Below, one piece after another: positions 1 through 10,673 of a stretch of DNA of 64,000 bases (position 1 is its first letter; the number at the start of each line of letters is the position of its first letter). A model generated the notes under the pieces. It was not told the DNA's origin. It saw only the letters and a list, made by a program, of their open reading frames with translations, and did not search any database. Source of the stretch: Rhynchopus sp. YZ270_cl-10. Lineage: Eukaryota > Euglenozoa > Diplonemea > Diplonemida > Diplonemidae. Made by a program: the position numbers and the translations under genes. The stretch lies in the NCBI GenBank assembly GCA_964035575.1, contig OZ037870.1:992001-1056000 (forward strand), given 5' to 3'.

Positions 1-1362
1 ATTGAAGGTTCAGTCTACTCAAAAATGCTTGCCACAGTGTACACAAAGCAGGGGGTCTGCCCCATGGAGAGCCTAGGCAATATCGTTCGCCAGCCAGGCC
101 GAAACCAGTTTCAGTATAGTAGTAGGTACCGCCGCCGTTGTGGCGATGCGCACCAAATGATCTCAAAATATCTCTGCCGCTTTCCGGACCCCCCTGCATG
201 GGAGGTTCCGATCGCGATGGATCTGTATCAGCCGGATATTGGGTGTGATGTTTACGTGATGAACACCTCTGCTCATGCTGCTGAAGTTGTTCATAAACGA
301 ATGACAAAATTGGCGGCAAAAACGAACGACCACATGGTCCCAAAATACCAAAACGTAATCGACCCCAACCTCTTCGTCCACAAAGGAAGATGGGTTGCGT
401 CTGAATGGGACATCTCCGCTGATGGTGTCCCTCATATCGTTGGCGGCAGCAAATCCCATATCTACAGTGATGAGGTGGACCGTGTCTTCACCCCGCTTCT
501 TGCAGCAGCCCTTCCTGTCTTAACAAAACTGCAACGTCCGGCACTGCATCTCCCAAACCTCCGTCTTCAAGCAGTTCCTAAGGCGCAACGTATTATTGTT
601 CCTCCAAAAGGGGTACGTCTTGAAGGGGAAGAAGGAAGCAGTGGAGGTGAATACCAAGGTCTCTGGCATGTAGACGGAGACGTGGAGGATATTGTTGCAG
701 TGGTGCTGTATTACCACAATGTGGATTCTGCCTTGGAGGGGGGGATGATGGAGTTTATGTCTCGTGATGCAATAATCGGCGACACCTACGAGCTTGACTC
801 ATCTATCAGAGAAGGTATCCATGGGTGTAAAGTTCCCATTGAAACCGGCACCATCCTCATCTTTTCGAACTACCAGATGATCCATAGGGTCCTCAGAATG
901 GTGAACACCAGCGATGCAGAGGCGAGCAGGGATTTTGTTGCATTGTTCATCGTAAACCCGGCTGGGGAGAAGTTGGCGTCTGCGGAACGCTTTCTTGCTT
1001 CAGAGGACTACAAAAATCAGACAGATGAGAGCAAAAAGCAGACGCGCCTCACAAAGCTTACCGCGCAGCTCACCCCTGCAGGGTCATTTGGTAAAGACGA
1101 AGTCCACCACGTCTGGAGCACCGGAAACGGGTGTTTCTACATGATGCGGTTCCTCGAAAAGCAGCTAGAGGAGAGTGCCCTGCAGGTCGAAGACACAGAC
1201 TCCAGTGAAGATCCCAGGGAAGCCGCGGTAAACAAATACACTTCCCTCACCCTCCCGCCAAATCAAGTGAACCGCGGCACCAGTGAGCTCCTGTCTGCCA
1301 GCACCGCCTCTCGAGAGGATAGGGCAGAAGCATACTATTGGAATCATGTCTACTCTGGTTAG
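1..1362 (+). CDS. DUF4246-like protein, putative 2OG-Fe(II) oxygenase fold, 5' partial
   Basis: The frame is open from base 1, so the start is probably left of the window; the first ATG is at 25 and the TAG stop at 1360-1362. The middle of the protein resembles the DUF4246 family. It has a WHVDGD motif (His codon 667-669), a hydrophobic IVAVVLYYHNVDS strand after it, and a second histidine in the context YQMIHRVLRM (His codon 883-885), followed by a VALFIVNPAGEK strand. The HxD...H spacing matches the metal-ligand pattern of 2-oxoglutarate/Fe(II) oxygenases, so an oxidative role is possible, but the substrate is unknown. The C-terminal 90 residues are polar and unrecognised. It is the first gene of an all-plus-strand array. 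Family call moderate, catalysis inferred. Confidence 0.7.
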   Translation: MEGSVYSKMLATVYTKQGVCPMESLGNIVRQPGRNQFQYSSRYRRRCGDAHQMISKYLCRFPDPPAWEVPIAMDLYQPDIGCDVYVMNTSAHAAEVVHKRMTKLAAKTNDHMVPKYQNVIDPNLFVHKGRWVASEWDISADGVPHIVGGSKSHIYSDEVDRVFTPLLAAALPVLTKLQRPALHLPNLRLQAVPKAQRIIVPPKGVRLEGEEGSSGGEYQGLWHVDGDVEDIVAVVLYYHNVDSALEGGMMEFMSRDAIIGDTYELDSSIREGIHGCKVPIETGTILIFSNYQMIHRVLRMVNTSDAEASRDFVALFIVNPAGEKLASAERFLASEDYKNQTDESKKQTRLTKLTAQLTPAGSFGKDEVHHVWSTGNGCFYMMRFLEKQLEESALQVEDTDSSEDPREAAVNKYTSLTLPPNQVNRGTSELLSASTASREDRAEAYYWNHVYSG

Positions 1363-1429
1363 TGGTTTTTGTGCGGTAGCGTCAAAACAGATAATGGGGG
1401 GACATGGTCGTGGAACGTTTTATTTTGAT

Positions 1430-1480
1430 AAGGTGTCTAAGCAAGAGGCTTAGGGTGATCTTATAAACTTTTTCTTTTCT
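1430..1480 (+). repeat. Family A stem-loop repeat, copy 1
   Basis: The copy contains AAGGTGT, then CTAAGC, a short AAGAG loop and GCTTAG, which pair as a hairpin. It continues with the conserved GATCTTATAAACTTTT and a T/C-rich run. It lies 70 bases after the stop of the first gene, in the likely 3' flank. Confidence 0.65.
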
Positions 1481-1505
1481 TTTTTTGACAATTTTTTTTT
1501 TATTT

Positions 1506-1555
1506 TGATTCGGCTGAGATGCGTTTTAGAACGTTTCAACTACTCTTTTGTACTG
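1506..1555 (+). repeat. Family H repeat, copy 1
   Basis: The sequence GGCTGAGATGCGTTTTAG followed by AACGTTTCAACTACTC recurs around 47972-48010. It also recurs, split by a small transposon, at 50688-50835. Origin unknown. Confidence 0.55.
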
Positions 1556-1667
1556 TTGTTGTTGTTTTCCCCCCAGGTTTTCCCCATGATTTTAACATCA
1601 TTAACTTTCCTTATCTAGCCTTGAAGGTGTTTATGGGTTTTTCTTGGAGGGGAAAAAACACAACATT

Positions 1668-2135
1668 TGGTGCTTCCCGGGGGGTATGCATTTCACAAAT
1701 TTTCAATTCAATTCACAACTTTTCACAACTTTTCACCACCCTTTTTTTCTTCGTTGGTGAAGCCTTTAAATGCCGGCATTTGCATTTCCGGAATCCGTCC
1801 GGCCAGTGGTGGGGTCAATTTGCCGAAATGGACAAGTTCTCGTCATTTCCGCACAGTGCACAGTACACAGGTACACAGGTACACCACATCACATTCTATC
1901 TTGTGAATCCCAGCATGCCCCTCAATGGGTGGGTCACCACCCAACCCAAAAAAAACCCCCCCCCAAAAAAAAAATCAATTCACAACTTTTCACAACTTTT
2001 CACAATTTTTCACAATTTTTCACCATTTTTCACCAGCCTTCACAATTTTATAGCGGTTTTCGTGTTGTGAAAACTTGTGAAAACTTGTCACATTTTGTGA
2101 AAATTTGTGAAATGCATACCCCCCGGGAAGCACCA
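1668..2135. mobile_element. Non-autonomous DNA transposon, TG...CA termini, 5-bp TSD
   Basis: A terminal inverted repeat of about 36 bases is essentially perfect: the left end starts TGGTGCTTCCC and runs to ATTTCACAAATTTT, and the right end is its reverse complement, ending GGGAAGCACCA. The element is flanked by ACATT at 1663-1667 and 2136-2140. The interior carries many direct TTCACAACTTTTCACAA units near both ends in opposite orientation, and a central unique part. There is no coding capacity. The TG...CA ends with a 5-bp duplication are shared with the elements at 50738 and 51542. Integrase-like (Ginger-type) DNA transposons are one possible source; the long perfect TIR argues against a solo LTR. 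Confidence 0.8.
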
Positions 2136-2140
2136 ACATT

Positions 2141-2510
2141 GTGGTGATTTTAGCTTTTTCGTCCCCTCCCTTTAAAGGAGGGTGAGCATGATACACTACG
2201 GTATGCAATACGGTCGGGAAATGAAGCACATCTTTCCGACCTCATGAGTCTTACCTTTTACCTCCTTTCCCCCTTTTTTGTGCTCCACCTCTCCACCGTA
2301 CTTATGGTTTTCGGTGGGGGTTTTTTTTCAGGTCTTCCGTATACCCTTCGGATTCATGCTTTTTTTTCTTCTACTTTTCCCTCAGGTTTCGCTGACTACT
2401 TTATATTGCACACCCTTTCCCTTTCCCTTTCCCTTTCCCTTCCACCTCATCAACAGAAGGCACCTTCCTCACCCAATGTGACTCGGCGCTACACACTGCG
2501 GACAGTTTTA
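2141..2510 (+). other. Intergenic, with pyrimidine-rich probable trans-splice acceptor
   Basis: Apart from 20 bases of C/T-rich CCCTTT hexamer repeats (around 2424-2450), I see a long pyrimidine tract ending in CCCTCAG at 2379-2385. That is the best candidate spliced-leader acceptor for the PPR gene at 2511. Nothing else was recognised. Confidence 0.4.
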
Positions 2511-4460
2511 ATGCTCCGCTACACTTTGAAGGCTTTGTGTGGGGTTACGGCAGCTACAGCGCCTCGACCTCCTCTACCTGTGTACACACCTCGACGCCGT
2601 TTGCAGACAACGGATCTGGACCTGCTTCTTCCAAAGGTGCTTCAGCAGCGCAATGCTCCCAAAAGAAAACCCAGTATCATCGCCAGCGATGCCGAGGGTT
2701 ATATGTATTTGAAACGGAATTTTTGGGAGCGTCTCGCAGCTTCTGGTGATTGGAGTACGATGCATTCGTTTCGCTATGAGGAATACACTGATGTGCGGCG
2801 TGCTGTGATTGATGTGGTGCAGAAGCTTCGCCATGTGGGGGCTGCGAAAGAGAAAACGTATTTGCTTGCATTGACGCTTGCCAATCGGCTGAATTATCGA
2901 ACCGATATGGTAGAAAAAATTGTCAAAATGGCGGAAGAAGACAACATAAAAATCACTCCAGAAATGCATTTTGAGATCATCCGTTCTGTTAAGGGGATAT
3001 ACGGTGGGGTTCAAGGATTGGTTGTTGCACTTCGCGCATTTAACGCATCAAACGCAGTGTTGACCCCAAAGCTCTTTTTCGGTATTATAAGCGCTGCGAA
3101 GAGCTGGCTGCCTCCGATCGTCACATTAGAGATATTTATGAATCTTTCTGAGAGATTGGAACGGAAAGACATCAATTTCGAGCTTCTTCTTGATTTATGT
3201 GATCCGGGGAGTGAAGTGGTTTTAGATGCCATTAAATCGAACGGCACTTTGTTTACTAAGCATTATGTTGGAATGCTGAATAGTTGCGTTTCACGTGGTG
3301 ACTGCGACGAGGCAGAGAAGATATTCAATATGATCCCCACCTCAATGCGCACCCACATTGTCTACGAACGGCTTTTATCATGCTACAAAGAAGCTAGCTG
3401 TGAAGAAGGAATCACCTCTGTCTTTTCCCGCCTCCAACACCATGGGATGCCCATCACCGAGCCCTTAGTCAGCCGCCTTGCGGAGTACCATGCACTTCAA
3501 GGGGACACAAAGGCGGTGCAACACATTTTTGTTGCCTTCCCTCAATTTCAAGAAGGTTGGGCACTGCACCATAGCCTCCTCTCTGCGTTTGCGATATCAG
3601 GCGAAACAGAGCTTGCAGAATTGGTAGTAGATGCAAGACCTTCATGGCATAATACAAAGAAATTATCGATGGCATCTCTTCTTAAGCTTCGGGATTCTTA
3701 TGAGGCGAAACTTCTTGCACAGACCGGATTGGCTGGGTTAATGCGGACAATACAACAAACACATCCAGAGCGTTCCCCGCTTTCGTATTCGAGGTTGTAT
3801 ATGATGATCAAAATCTGCGAAATAAATGGAGGGTTTGGGATTAACGCTATAAGAAAAATATTGCTAAGACAGCGCAACACTTACCACACCGTAGAAAAGC
3901 AAAGTCGTGACATCCGCAGTGCCTTAGGAGACATACACGCGGTCTCATTAGACCTCGCGATGATACAATGTGCAGTAGTAAACAACAAACACACCTTTCT
4001 CACTACCATGCTCGAGGAGACGCAGGCAGACAACCAGAAGGTCCTTCCGCATCTCCTCCGTGGAATTCTTGCATTGAAGGCAAAAACTCCATCCCTCCGT
4101 CTTCCAAAGGGGTTTTTGAATAAAGATAGTCTTTGTATGTGCAGGTATCTTAGCTTGAATAGGGTTGAGGAAGGGGAGGAAGAGACGGAGAGAGAGAAGG
4201 CAGGAGAGGACTGGGGTGGAGGAGGTGGAGGTGGAGGTAGTGAGCTCGAGGATACTGGAATTGTAGGGGGGGGAGGAGGTGGTGGTGGTGGTGTGGGTGG
4301 GGTGTCTGCGAAGCTTGCAGGACTCATAGATGAGGCCCTATCAGAGGTTGAACGCCTCAGCACACCCCCAAACCCACAGAACACCCTCGGAAAGGTCATC
4401 GAAAAAATGCTCGATGAGGCTCTCAAGGAAAACCCGAATATTTCCAAAGAAATTCAATAA
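2511..4460 (+). CDS. Pentatricopeptide-repeat (PPR) protein, probably mitochondrial
   Basis: The protein has 649 residues if started at ATG 2511 (MLRYTLKALCG...). The frame stays open 267 bases upstream, but that part translates a polypyrimidine tract and lies mostly before the likely acceptor AG at 2384-2385. The N-terminus is Arg/Ala/Thr rich and lacks acids, as expected for a mitochondrial presequence. From about residue 60 to 500 the chain is helical with degenerate repeats of about 35 residues, such as GMLNSCVSRGDCDEAEKIFNMIP and SLLSAFAISGETELAELV, which match the PPR pattern. These proteins bind organelle RNA and act in processing, editing or translation. Near residues 570-595 there is an odd low-complexity insert of Gly runs (GGTGGAGG codons), then an acidic tail. 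Specific RNA target unknown. Confidence 0.75.
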   Translation: MLRYTLKALCGVTAATAPRPPLPVYTPRRRLQTTDLDLLLPKVLQQRNAPKRKPSIIASDAEGYMYLKRNFWERLAASGDWSTMHSFRYEEYTDVRRAVIDVVQKLRHVGAAKEKTYLLALTLANRLNYRTDMVEKIVKMAEEDNIKITPEMHFEIIRSVKGIYGGVQGLVVALRAFNASNAVLTPKLFFGIISAAKSWLPPIVTLEIFMNLSERLERKDINFELLLDLCDPGSEVVLDAIKSNGTLFTKHYVGMLNSCVSRGDCDEAEKIFNMIPTSMRTHIVYERLLSCYKEASCEEGITSVFSRLQHHGMPITEPLVSRLAEYHALQGDTKAVQHIFVAFPQFQEGWALHHSLLSAFAISGETELAELVVDARPSWHNTKKLSMASLLKLRDSYEAKLLAQTGLAGLMRTIQQTHPERSPLSYSRLYMMIKICEINGGFGINAIRKILLRQRNTYHTVEKQSRDIRSALGDIHAVSLDLAMIQCAVVNNKHTFLTTMLEETQADNQKVLPHLLRGILALKAKTPSLRLPKGFLNKDSLCMCRYLSLNRVEEGEEETEREKAGEDWGGGGGGGGSELEDTGIVGGGGGGGGGVGGVSAKLAGLIDEALSEVERLSTPPNPQNTLGKVIEKMLDEALKENPNISKEIQ

Positions 4461-4530
4461 GGTAGAAGAATAAATTTCTCGCTCTGATGGGCAACGTAAA
4501 ATAAATTACACCTTTCCCCCCATTAGTTTA

Positions 4531-4623
4531 GATGTAAACCACAAAATGGATTGTAGGACTGCATGGTTGGGTCATTGTACCAAAGGTACACTGTTCACCA
4601 GAGGGCTTTTTTTGTATTTCAAC
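4531..4623 (+). repeat. Family B multi-hairpin repeat, copy 1
   Basis: GATGTAAACCACAAAATGG through GACTGCATGGTTGG, a shortened hairpin region, TACCAAAGGTACACTG, and the end GAGGGCT...TGTATTTCAAC. It sits directly upstream of the pyrimidine tract and CATTCAG acceptor (4655-4661) used, by inference, by the next gene. Confidence 0.65.
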
Positions 4624-4760
4624 TTATTTTCCCTCCTCATCCCTCACCAAACCTCATTCAGCCCCCCTCCCCTCCCTCCCCTTTCCCTCCCTTTGTAACC
4701 CAACTTTTTCCTTTTTTTCCCCTATTCTCTACCCCCCAACCCTCTACCCCATTGTACACA

Positions 4761-5910
4761 ATGAGCACCTCTTCGCTCAGGCGGAGCAATTCTTCGAAGA
4801 AAGGGAATGGAAAGGAGAAGAAGGTGAAGAAGACGAAGCTGTCCTCTTCTGTGAAGACCAATGGATCTTCGAAAGCCGATTCGCTGAAGGAGCTGCGACG
4901 CGAGGAGTCGTTACGGAGTCAGACGACGGACGATCAGACACCACCTCCACCCCCTCCAATTGGCCGAGGAACTGTTGAGCCTGCGTCGACCTTTATGTTA
5001 CCTGGCCTTGGTGTTGAAGATTCAGACACCTTTGATTCACCTTCCAGACAGATGTCTGTCTCCTTCTTTGACCGCTACGCAAGCAAAGTGATTGACACAA
5101 AACACAGCGACAAAAAAGACAGCGATGCAGTCCGCGAGGTCGCAACCACTCTTCTCCATGCAACATCCATCTCAGGGCTTTCCTCTGAGTTGGTTACCCT
5201 TCGTCGTAATGTAAAAGAAGCGGAAACTGCTGTGGACACTAAAAGCAAACGATGCGACGCACTTCTAGAAGAAATGGAGGATACATACCGCGGCTATGAA
5301 CGCGACACATTGGTGTCACTGTGTAACTCAGAAGAGCTGAACAGAGAGACAATCCGATGGGCATTTTCCCATGGGGTAGCACTGCTTGCACAGAGTATGT
5401 CGATTGCGGAGCCGCAGGTGAGTGGGCACCATGCAGTGGAGATCAATGAGTTGGTGCACAATGAGTGGACGGACCGGAATGATATTGAGAAGCTCAGCTT
5501 CAAAAAGTTTAGTGCAATTTGTGAGTCGTGCCCGCTTATTAAGGATCTGAAGGATATGGCGGAGGACCATCTGTTGGCAAGCCATGTGGCAGATATCAAC
5601 TGCAAGCTTTCCTTTGCAGAGACAGAGCTTGTCATGTCTGAGACCTCGGTACGCAAGCTGCAGGGCCAGCTCAAGCAGATGCAGAAGGACCTAGCCAAGA
5701 AGGATGAGCTCCTCAGAGACTACCAGACCAAGGCACCCTACCTCAACATCGCGCAGAACGCATCGGGTGTCGACGTCTCGATGTCGGAAGGGAACAGCGT
5801 GGGGCACTCCCTCAGCGACGCGCATGAGGAGGAGCGTGAAAAGGAAAAGGAATACAACGTGGCAGACAGGGAGTGGTCACGCTCGCAACAGCCGGGTGAT
5901 GTATGGACCA

Positions 5911-5943
<33 letters not shown>

Positions 5944-7730
5944 CGTTTTTTTCAGGCTCTCCGCTAGGATTTCCGATTTTGAAAATGTTCTGTTGATGGT
6001 CCACGTGGTGGGGTACATGCTTGCGCCGCAGGCGCACGGTACGCAACTTTTTTTTTTTCCAACGCCCGATTTTGACTTTTTTGGGACGTTTGAGCACTCA
6101 CCTCTCCATATCTTCTTCTCCTGAGCTTTTTTGACAGGTAGAACGGGTCTGAACCACTCGCAGGCCTGAACCGTGACGGGCCTATTTTCCGGGGTTTTTT
6201 CGGCTGGGGACCGGTTTTTTTCCCGCCCTTTTCGCGTCTTTTTTGTGTGATTTTTGTGCCCTTTTTCGGGGTTTTTTTGCGCTTTGAGCCCGCCTCCATG
6301 ACAAATTTGGGAAGCGCTGTGAAAATTTGACCCATTTGAACACAATCTGGGCCATATTTGGGTGATGGGTGGAGGGATTTTTAGACAAAGCTGATATGGG
6401 CTGGCCCCTTGCTCATACGCAGCGCAAAATCGTCCTCACGGATAGTGTGGGAGAATGGCGGAGGGGGTACTTGTGCCTCGACGAGGGTGATGGAGGGCTC
6501 CAGGTTGGCCAGGGCTGCAGTAATCCTCCGAAAGTGGCGTTTGCCCACCTCACTTTGTGGTCTCTCGGAAAAACTACCACTGTTTTCTGTATGAGTTTCA
6601 GAGATTTCTTTATCGAGGCAGACTTGAAAGAAAATGAACCATTGGTTCGTGCACCGCCTCAGCGAAGTGTGGTCCATGAGATAATTTTCGGCGCTGCTGA
6701 CCAGGGAAGACATTGGGAACAGATGGACTGTATTTTTTTTTTGCGGAGCAAAAAAAAATACAAAAAAAATGGCGCCGCAGGCAAAAAAAAATTTAGGGCA
6801 CGGTGTAAAAATCTAGCTTTTTACACCACAGAGTCACTCAACGAACCCTTTTTTGCGGAGCAAAAAATGAAAAATGGCGCCGCAGGCAAAAAAAAATTGA
6901 GGTACAGCCTGGATGGTGCGGTCAGCAACCCACTTCCCCAAGGTACTCCCGTTCAACCACAGGGGGGCTTGGTGATGCTGGGGGGCTGTTCTGGATTCGG
7001 CACCCATCCCCCCCTTTTTTTTCCCTCCCCCAAAAACTGGTTATTTTGCATGAGCGGTCTCATCCAGACACGTGGTATTTTTTCTCGGGCTCCTCTGAGC
7101 CCCTGTGAACCCCTAAAACGCAGTAGAGACGGCGGGAAAAAAAGTGCGGGAAAAAAATTTATTTTCCCAAATCTGGGGACGGGGATCGGATTTAGAAACA
7201 GGCCTGACCACTCGGCAGAACTTTTTTTTTTTTTTTTTTTTTTTTTTTCCCCCATTTTCAAAAAGTTCTGTTGACAATCAACAGAACTTTAGTACCTAGC
7301 GGAGTCCCTGGTTTTTTTGGTGCTCCTGAAATAAAATATACCAAGTACGCAATATAGGGTTTTCAGGAGCACCATTTTTTGCTTTTTTTTTTACTATTAT
7401 TCCCCACCACAGAGATACCTCACGTCTGGCCACCGAATGTCGCATCGTGTGAAGGAGTACACCTCAGGGCGTGACTACAACCGTGCTGCGACTGCGACGC
7501 ACAACCGATCCTACGAAGCGGAGGCATACTCCACACCCGCTGGTGTTGTCCCCTTGACAGGACGCTACACAGGTGCGGCTATGGGAGCAGAGCGGCCTAC
7601 TGGGTCTGCCGCACTCAACGGTGCAGGTATCTCTGCTGCGAAGTCACCACCTTTCGCGAACACACGTCTGCACGCATTCATTAGGAGTAGAAGTGCTGCG
7701 TCTCGGCCCCCGCGTGCGTGGGCAAACTGA
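4761..7730 (+). CDS. Coiled-coil protein with disordered basic N-terminus; one large intron
   Basis: Two exons are read: 4761-5900 and 7413-7730, joined in phase 0 (donor GTATGG, acceptor CCACCACAG), giving 485 residues. ATG 4761 follows a long C/T tract with a likely acceptor at 4660-4661; the upstream in-frame extension only translates that tract. Residues 1-60 are Ser/Lys rich, followed by a short PPPPPP stretch. Two helical regions with heptad character follow: about 150-185 (VTLRRNVKEAETAVDTKSKRC) and about 275-325 (CKLSFAETELVMSETSVRKLQG onward). The C-terminal exon is Arg/Ala/Ser rich. I do not recognise the family. The intron is 1512 bases, of which 1358 are a hAT-like transposon; without it the intron would be about 146 bases. 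Confidence 0.7.
5953..7310. mobile_element. hAT-like DNA transposon, 1358 bp, inside an intron
   Basis: The left end is CAGGCTCTCCGCTAGG and the right end reads CAGGGACTCCGCTAGG on the other strand. The element is flanked by an exact 8-bp duplication GTTTTTTT at 5945-5952 and 7311-7318. CAGG ends with an 8-bp duplication are the hAT signature. The subterminal parts match the short element at 19020-19317, which is an internally deleted relative. Internally there are two similar segments around 6727-6800 and 6845-6905 (GCGGAGCAAAAAA ... GGCGCCGCAGGCAAAAAAAA). I find no convincing transposase frame; open frames of 110 to 301 codons look accidental. A poly-T run of over 20 bases lies just outside the left end. 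Confidence 0.85.
7319..7373. repeat. Short inverted repeat
   Basis: GGTGCTCCTGAAA at 7319-7331 is repeated inverted at 7361-7373 around a 29-base spacer. It lies just before the acceptor of the coiled-coil gene intron. It could form a hairpin in the transcript; it could equally be a tiny transposon relic. Confidence 0.5.
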
Positions 7731-8033
7731 TGTTTTTTGGAAAAAAAAGGTGATGGAAAAAAGCGGGGTTGAACGAATTGTGTTTGGACCATAGTATAAA
7801 AAAAAGGCTTTTGTCCAGAGGATTTTACCCTAGTCTCATGAAGGTGGGTACTTAGGCGATTTGTCGATAAAAAAAAGTGAGTTGTCAAATATGGGGGGGT
7901 TGTATGGAGTTTGTGAAAAAAAGTTTGTACAAAAAAAAGAAAGAAATGATCTGGGTAAAAGGGGGTGTGTTTGAAAAATTTTGACACAAAAGAGTGACGT
8001 TTTTTTTTTTTCCCTTTTTTCTTCAAAACAAAT

Positions 8034-8735
8034 CAGGCCTTTTGCTAACTTTGGGATTTTCCCCAGGAATGGCATGATGGTCAAAAAAAAATAATTTCCT
8101 GGAAAAAAAGTACATTCCGAGCTTTCCCACCTGGTAAAAGCGGTCGTCGCGCGCTTCGCGCGCGCCTCCCTGACAGCCACAGGGTGGAGAGGCGAAGGGT
8201 CAGCTTTGCAAGATAACAAAAAAAAAAAACGGAATCTAATCCTTGTTTAACGGTGCTTGGTCTTGCGCCTTACGTACACTAACCGTACAAAATCACTACG
8301 TCTTCCAGAAGCAGGGGCTGTTGCAACGGTTGGGTCATTTTGAAATAACAATGGTCAAATTTTTGCAGCTTGGGTCAAGTTTCATTTCTGGCTGCAAAAT
8401 GCAAGGGAATCCCCTTAGACATTGTAAAATGGCACCGTAGGCAGGAAGAAAATAGGCGTACAGCGCGAGCGAAGCGAGCGGGAATTTTTTTTTTAGGTAT
8501 ACCTCCGCGAGCGCAGCGAGCAGAAATATTTTCAGGCCATCATGCCATCATGCCATCATGCCATCATGCCATCATGCCATCATGCCATCATGCCATCTGG
8601 GGGGAAATCCCCAGGTGATGGAGAGCGAAAGCCCTGCCCCACCACCCCCCGTGGCATGATGGTGGCATGATGGAAAAAAAAATAAAAAACGCCCAAAAAC
8701 GTGGCATGATGGCATGATGGTTAGCAAAAGGCCTG
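8034..8735. mobile_element. Non-autonomous DNA transposon, 9-bp TSD, CATCATGC arrays
   Basis: The ends are CAGGCCTTTTGCTAAC and its exact inverse (16 bp). The flanks are AAAACAAAT at 8025-8033 and 8736-8744, a 9-bp duplication, which suits MULE-type elements better than hAT. The interior holds a tandem CCATCATG array at about 8536-8597, and inverted copies of the same unit near the right end at about 8652-8722. GC-rich palindromes such as CGCGCGCTTCGCGCGCG lie around 8147-8165. No transposase frame. The 7745-8024 flank is A/T rich and shows nothing else. Confidence 0.75.
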
Positions 8736-8744
8736 AAAACAAAT

Positions 8745-9050
8745 ACAAAACAAAGCAAAACGACGTTCCTGTTGATCCCGTTTTTCATTTTAGTTTTAGT
8801 TTTCTCCCTCCACGGTTCCCACACAAACAAAGCTCGATACTCACGACCACTTTCCCCCTTTTTTTTTGTGGCTTTCTGTTTTGTTACAACATATTGATTT
8901 ACCAAGGTGAGCTAATCCCAGAGAGGGCTTAAAGGCATCTTGTCAAAACTTTTCTCTTTGTGTTTCAAAAATTCTACCCGAGCGATACGTGGAGGGAATG
9001 TACTGGGGAGGGGGTTGCTGTTCCTTCCCTTGCCCCACCCCACCCCCCAG
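8745..9050. other. No gene seen
   Basis: T-rich and C-rich intergenic sequence with a CCCCACCCCACCCCCC run at the end. No repeat family or convincing frame was recognised. Confidence 0.5.
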
Positions 9051-9176
9051 TAATGGTGGCAGTATTGTGATGGGAGCCATTGGAATACGCAAAATACATC
9101 AAAATGGCGTATTGGGATGTATTTTGATGTATTTTGCGTATTCCAATGGGCTCCCATCACAATACTGCCACCATTA
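9051..9176. mobile_element. Palindromic foldback MITE
   Basis: Two arms of about 54 bases are nearly perfect inverses, starting TAATGGTGGCAGTATTG and ending CAATACTGCCACCATTA, around a short centre that includes GGCGTATTGGG. TA at each end fits a TA-target (Tc1/mariner-type) insertion. No coding capacity. Confidence 0.75.
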
Positions 9177-9747
9177 ACCCCCACCCCCTTTTCTTTTCCA
9201 GTAACATTCATCGAACTAAACATCGAATCTTGATTTTTTTTTGGGCTAAACGGGAGGCTTTGGTTCACCTTACGAACTTTTTTTTTTGGTACACTGTCAC
9301 GAACGGGCTGTTTTTCAAGAATCGTATTTGTACAAATTATCCATAAAAAGGTCGAACTTCCAGAAAAATCCTGAAAAGGTCGAAGATTATGGTCAATAAT
9401 TTGTATACGATAAACCTTTTTTTTTAACGTGTAATACAAAGGAATAGGGGGTGAACAACTGTCTCTCTGATAAATAGACAATCAAGTTTTCAAACCCGGC
9501 ATGTTTCCGTACGTTAACGATAGTGTTAAAGATGTGTGCACGAGGTTCGTCCATGCAATACAATGACTGATGAAGACTGTCAAGAATGACAGCGACACGA
9601 ACCCAACAGTGTCAGAAAGTACCCCCTCTCGCAGAATCCGATGTTTCACCCTTTTTCACAGTTCTTTTTTCCTTTATTTTATGTGTGCATGCAAAGTTTT
9701 ACAAAAAAATTATTATTATGTCTACTACGAGACGATTTGTCGACATA
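9177..9747. other. No gene seen
   Basis: A/T-rich intergenic stretch with several T or A runs. No repeat family or supported coding region was found. Confidence 0.5.
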
Positions 9748-10460
9748 CCTACCCCCCCCCCCCCCCCCCCCCCCCGTGCATAAGTCTGCGTATAAGTCCG
9801 ATTTTTGGGGGGGCTGAGGGCCTCCGGACTTATACACGGGGTTTCGGACTTATGCACGGGTATCGGACTTATACACTGGTTTTGTGCACCCAGGTACCCA
9901 GACCCATGCAGTGTCACATGACCTCAGTGTGAGTGACCCACATGTGACACCGCAAAATTTACCCTGTCTTCGTGCACCTTCTGCACAACGCCGCAAGCAG
10001 GCCAAACAGTGTTGGACTCAGAGGAATGCCTGCTGTGCAGGTATCAAACATGAGAACCAACTCCCAACAAGGGGCACCTTTTGGCTGTTGAGACTCTTTG
10101 GGGTGCAAAGTTTTCCACAATGTCGCAGTAACAGGTGAACATATTTGATAATTGTGAGGATGATATTTTTACGTGAGAAGCGTGAAGATGATCCCTGGTG
10201 AATACACTACCAATAAAAATAAAGTTACGCTCGCTTTGCTCGCGGAAAAATACCTCAATTTTTTTCTCCCGCTCGCTTCGCGAGCGGGAAAACGCCTCAA
10301 AAAGATTTCTCCTCACCACTAGTACACAAAACCGGTGTATAAGTCGGCCTGTGCATAAGTCCGATCCTGAGCCCAAATCTGCCCGGACTTATACACGGGT
10401 CATCGGACTTATGCACGGGTCATGGGGGTCGGACTTATGCACGGGGGGGGGGGGGGTAGG
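9748..10460. mobile_element. TA-target DNA transposon with C/G-run ends and CGGACTTATGCACGGG arrays
   Basis: The left end is CCTACCC with a long C run, then GTGCATAAGTC; the right end is the inverse (GACTTATGCACG, G run, TAGG). TA lies at 9746-9747 and 10461-10462. Behind the left end are several copies of a motif close to CGGACTTATACACGGG or its inverse, and a second cluster lies before the right end (about 10330-10442). This end-cluster design recurs in the elements at 24425/55262 and 43756. The interior contains a coding-like segment at 9988-10130. Confidence 0.8.
9988..10130 (+). other. Coding-like segment shared with the element at 29781
   Basis: The frame reads RRKQAKQCWTQRNACCAGIK. 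A clearly related stretch at about 30140-30290 reads RQAKQRWAQKKQCKTLGIN, and the DNA GAGAACCAACTCCCAACA is identical in both. The simplest view is a worn piece of a transposase or accessory gene carried by two otherwise different elements. I do not recognise the family. Confidence 0.4.
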
Positions 10461-10673
10461 TAATCAATTAAAAAAAAAGTGAAAAATCCTCCCCCACCCA
10501 CGCCCGCCCTGCCCTTGCCTCATTGTGATTTGCCTTACTTTATTCTATTTTGTCTCTGATCTTTATATTTGTTTCTGACGTCCTCTGAAGAGAAAAAACA
10601 AAACGCCAAAGCCTTCTAGTCGAAATTATTTTAGTTTCTTTTTTTACGGATCTCCCACCTTTTTTAATGTATA

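Noticed and set aside
1519-2147. Open frames of 79-183 codons rich in His, Phe and Asn
   Set aside because: They translate the TTTTCACAAC tandem units of the transposon at 1668 and have no normal protein composition.
2244-2510. N-terminal extension of the PPR frame
   Set aside because: It translates pyrimidine tract and CCCTTT repeats upstream of the likely acceptor; the presequence-like start is at 2511.
6369-7274. 301-codon frame inside the hAT element
   Set aside because: It includes Lys and Phe runs from homopolymers and shows no hAT transposase motifs.
8536-8722. CRISPR-like array of short CATCATGC units
   Set aside because: The units are 8 bases in direct tandem without spacers, and belong to a TIR-bounded transposon in a eukaryotic genome.
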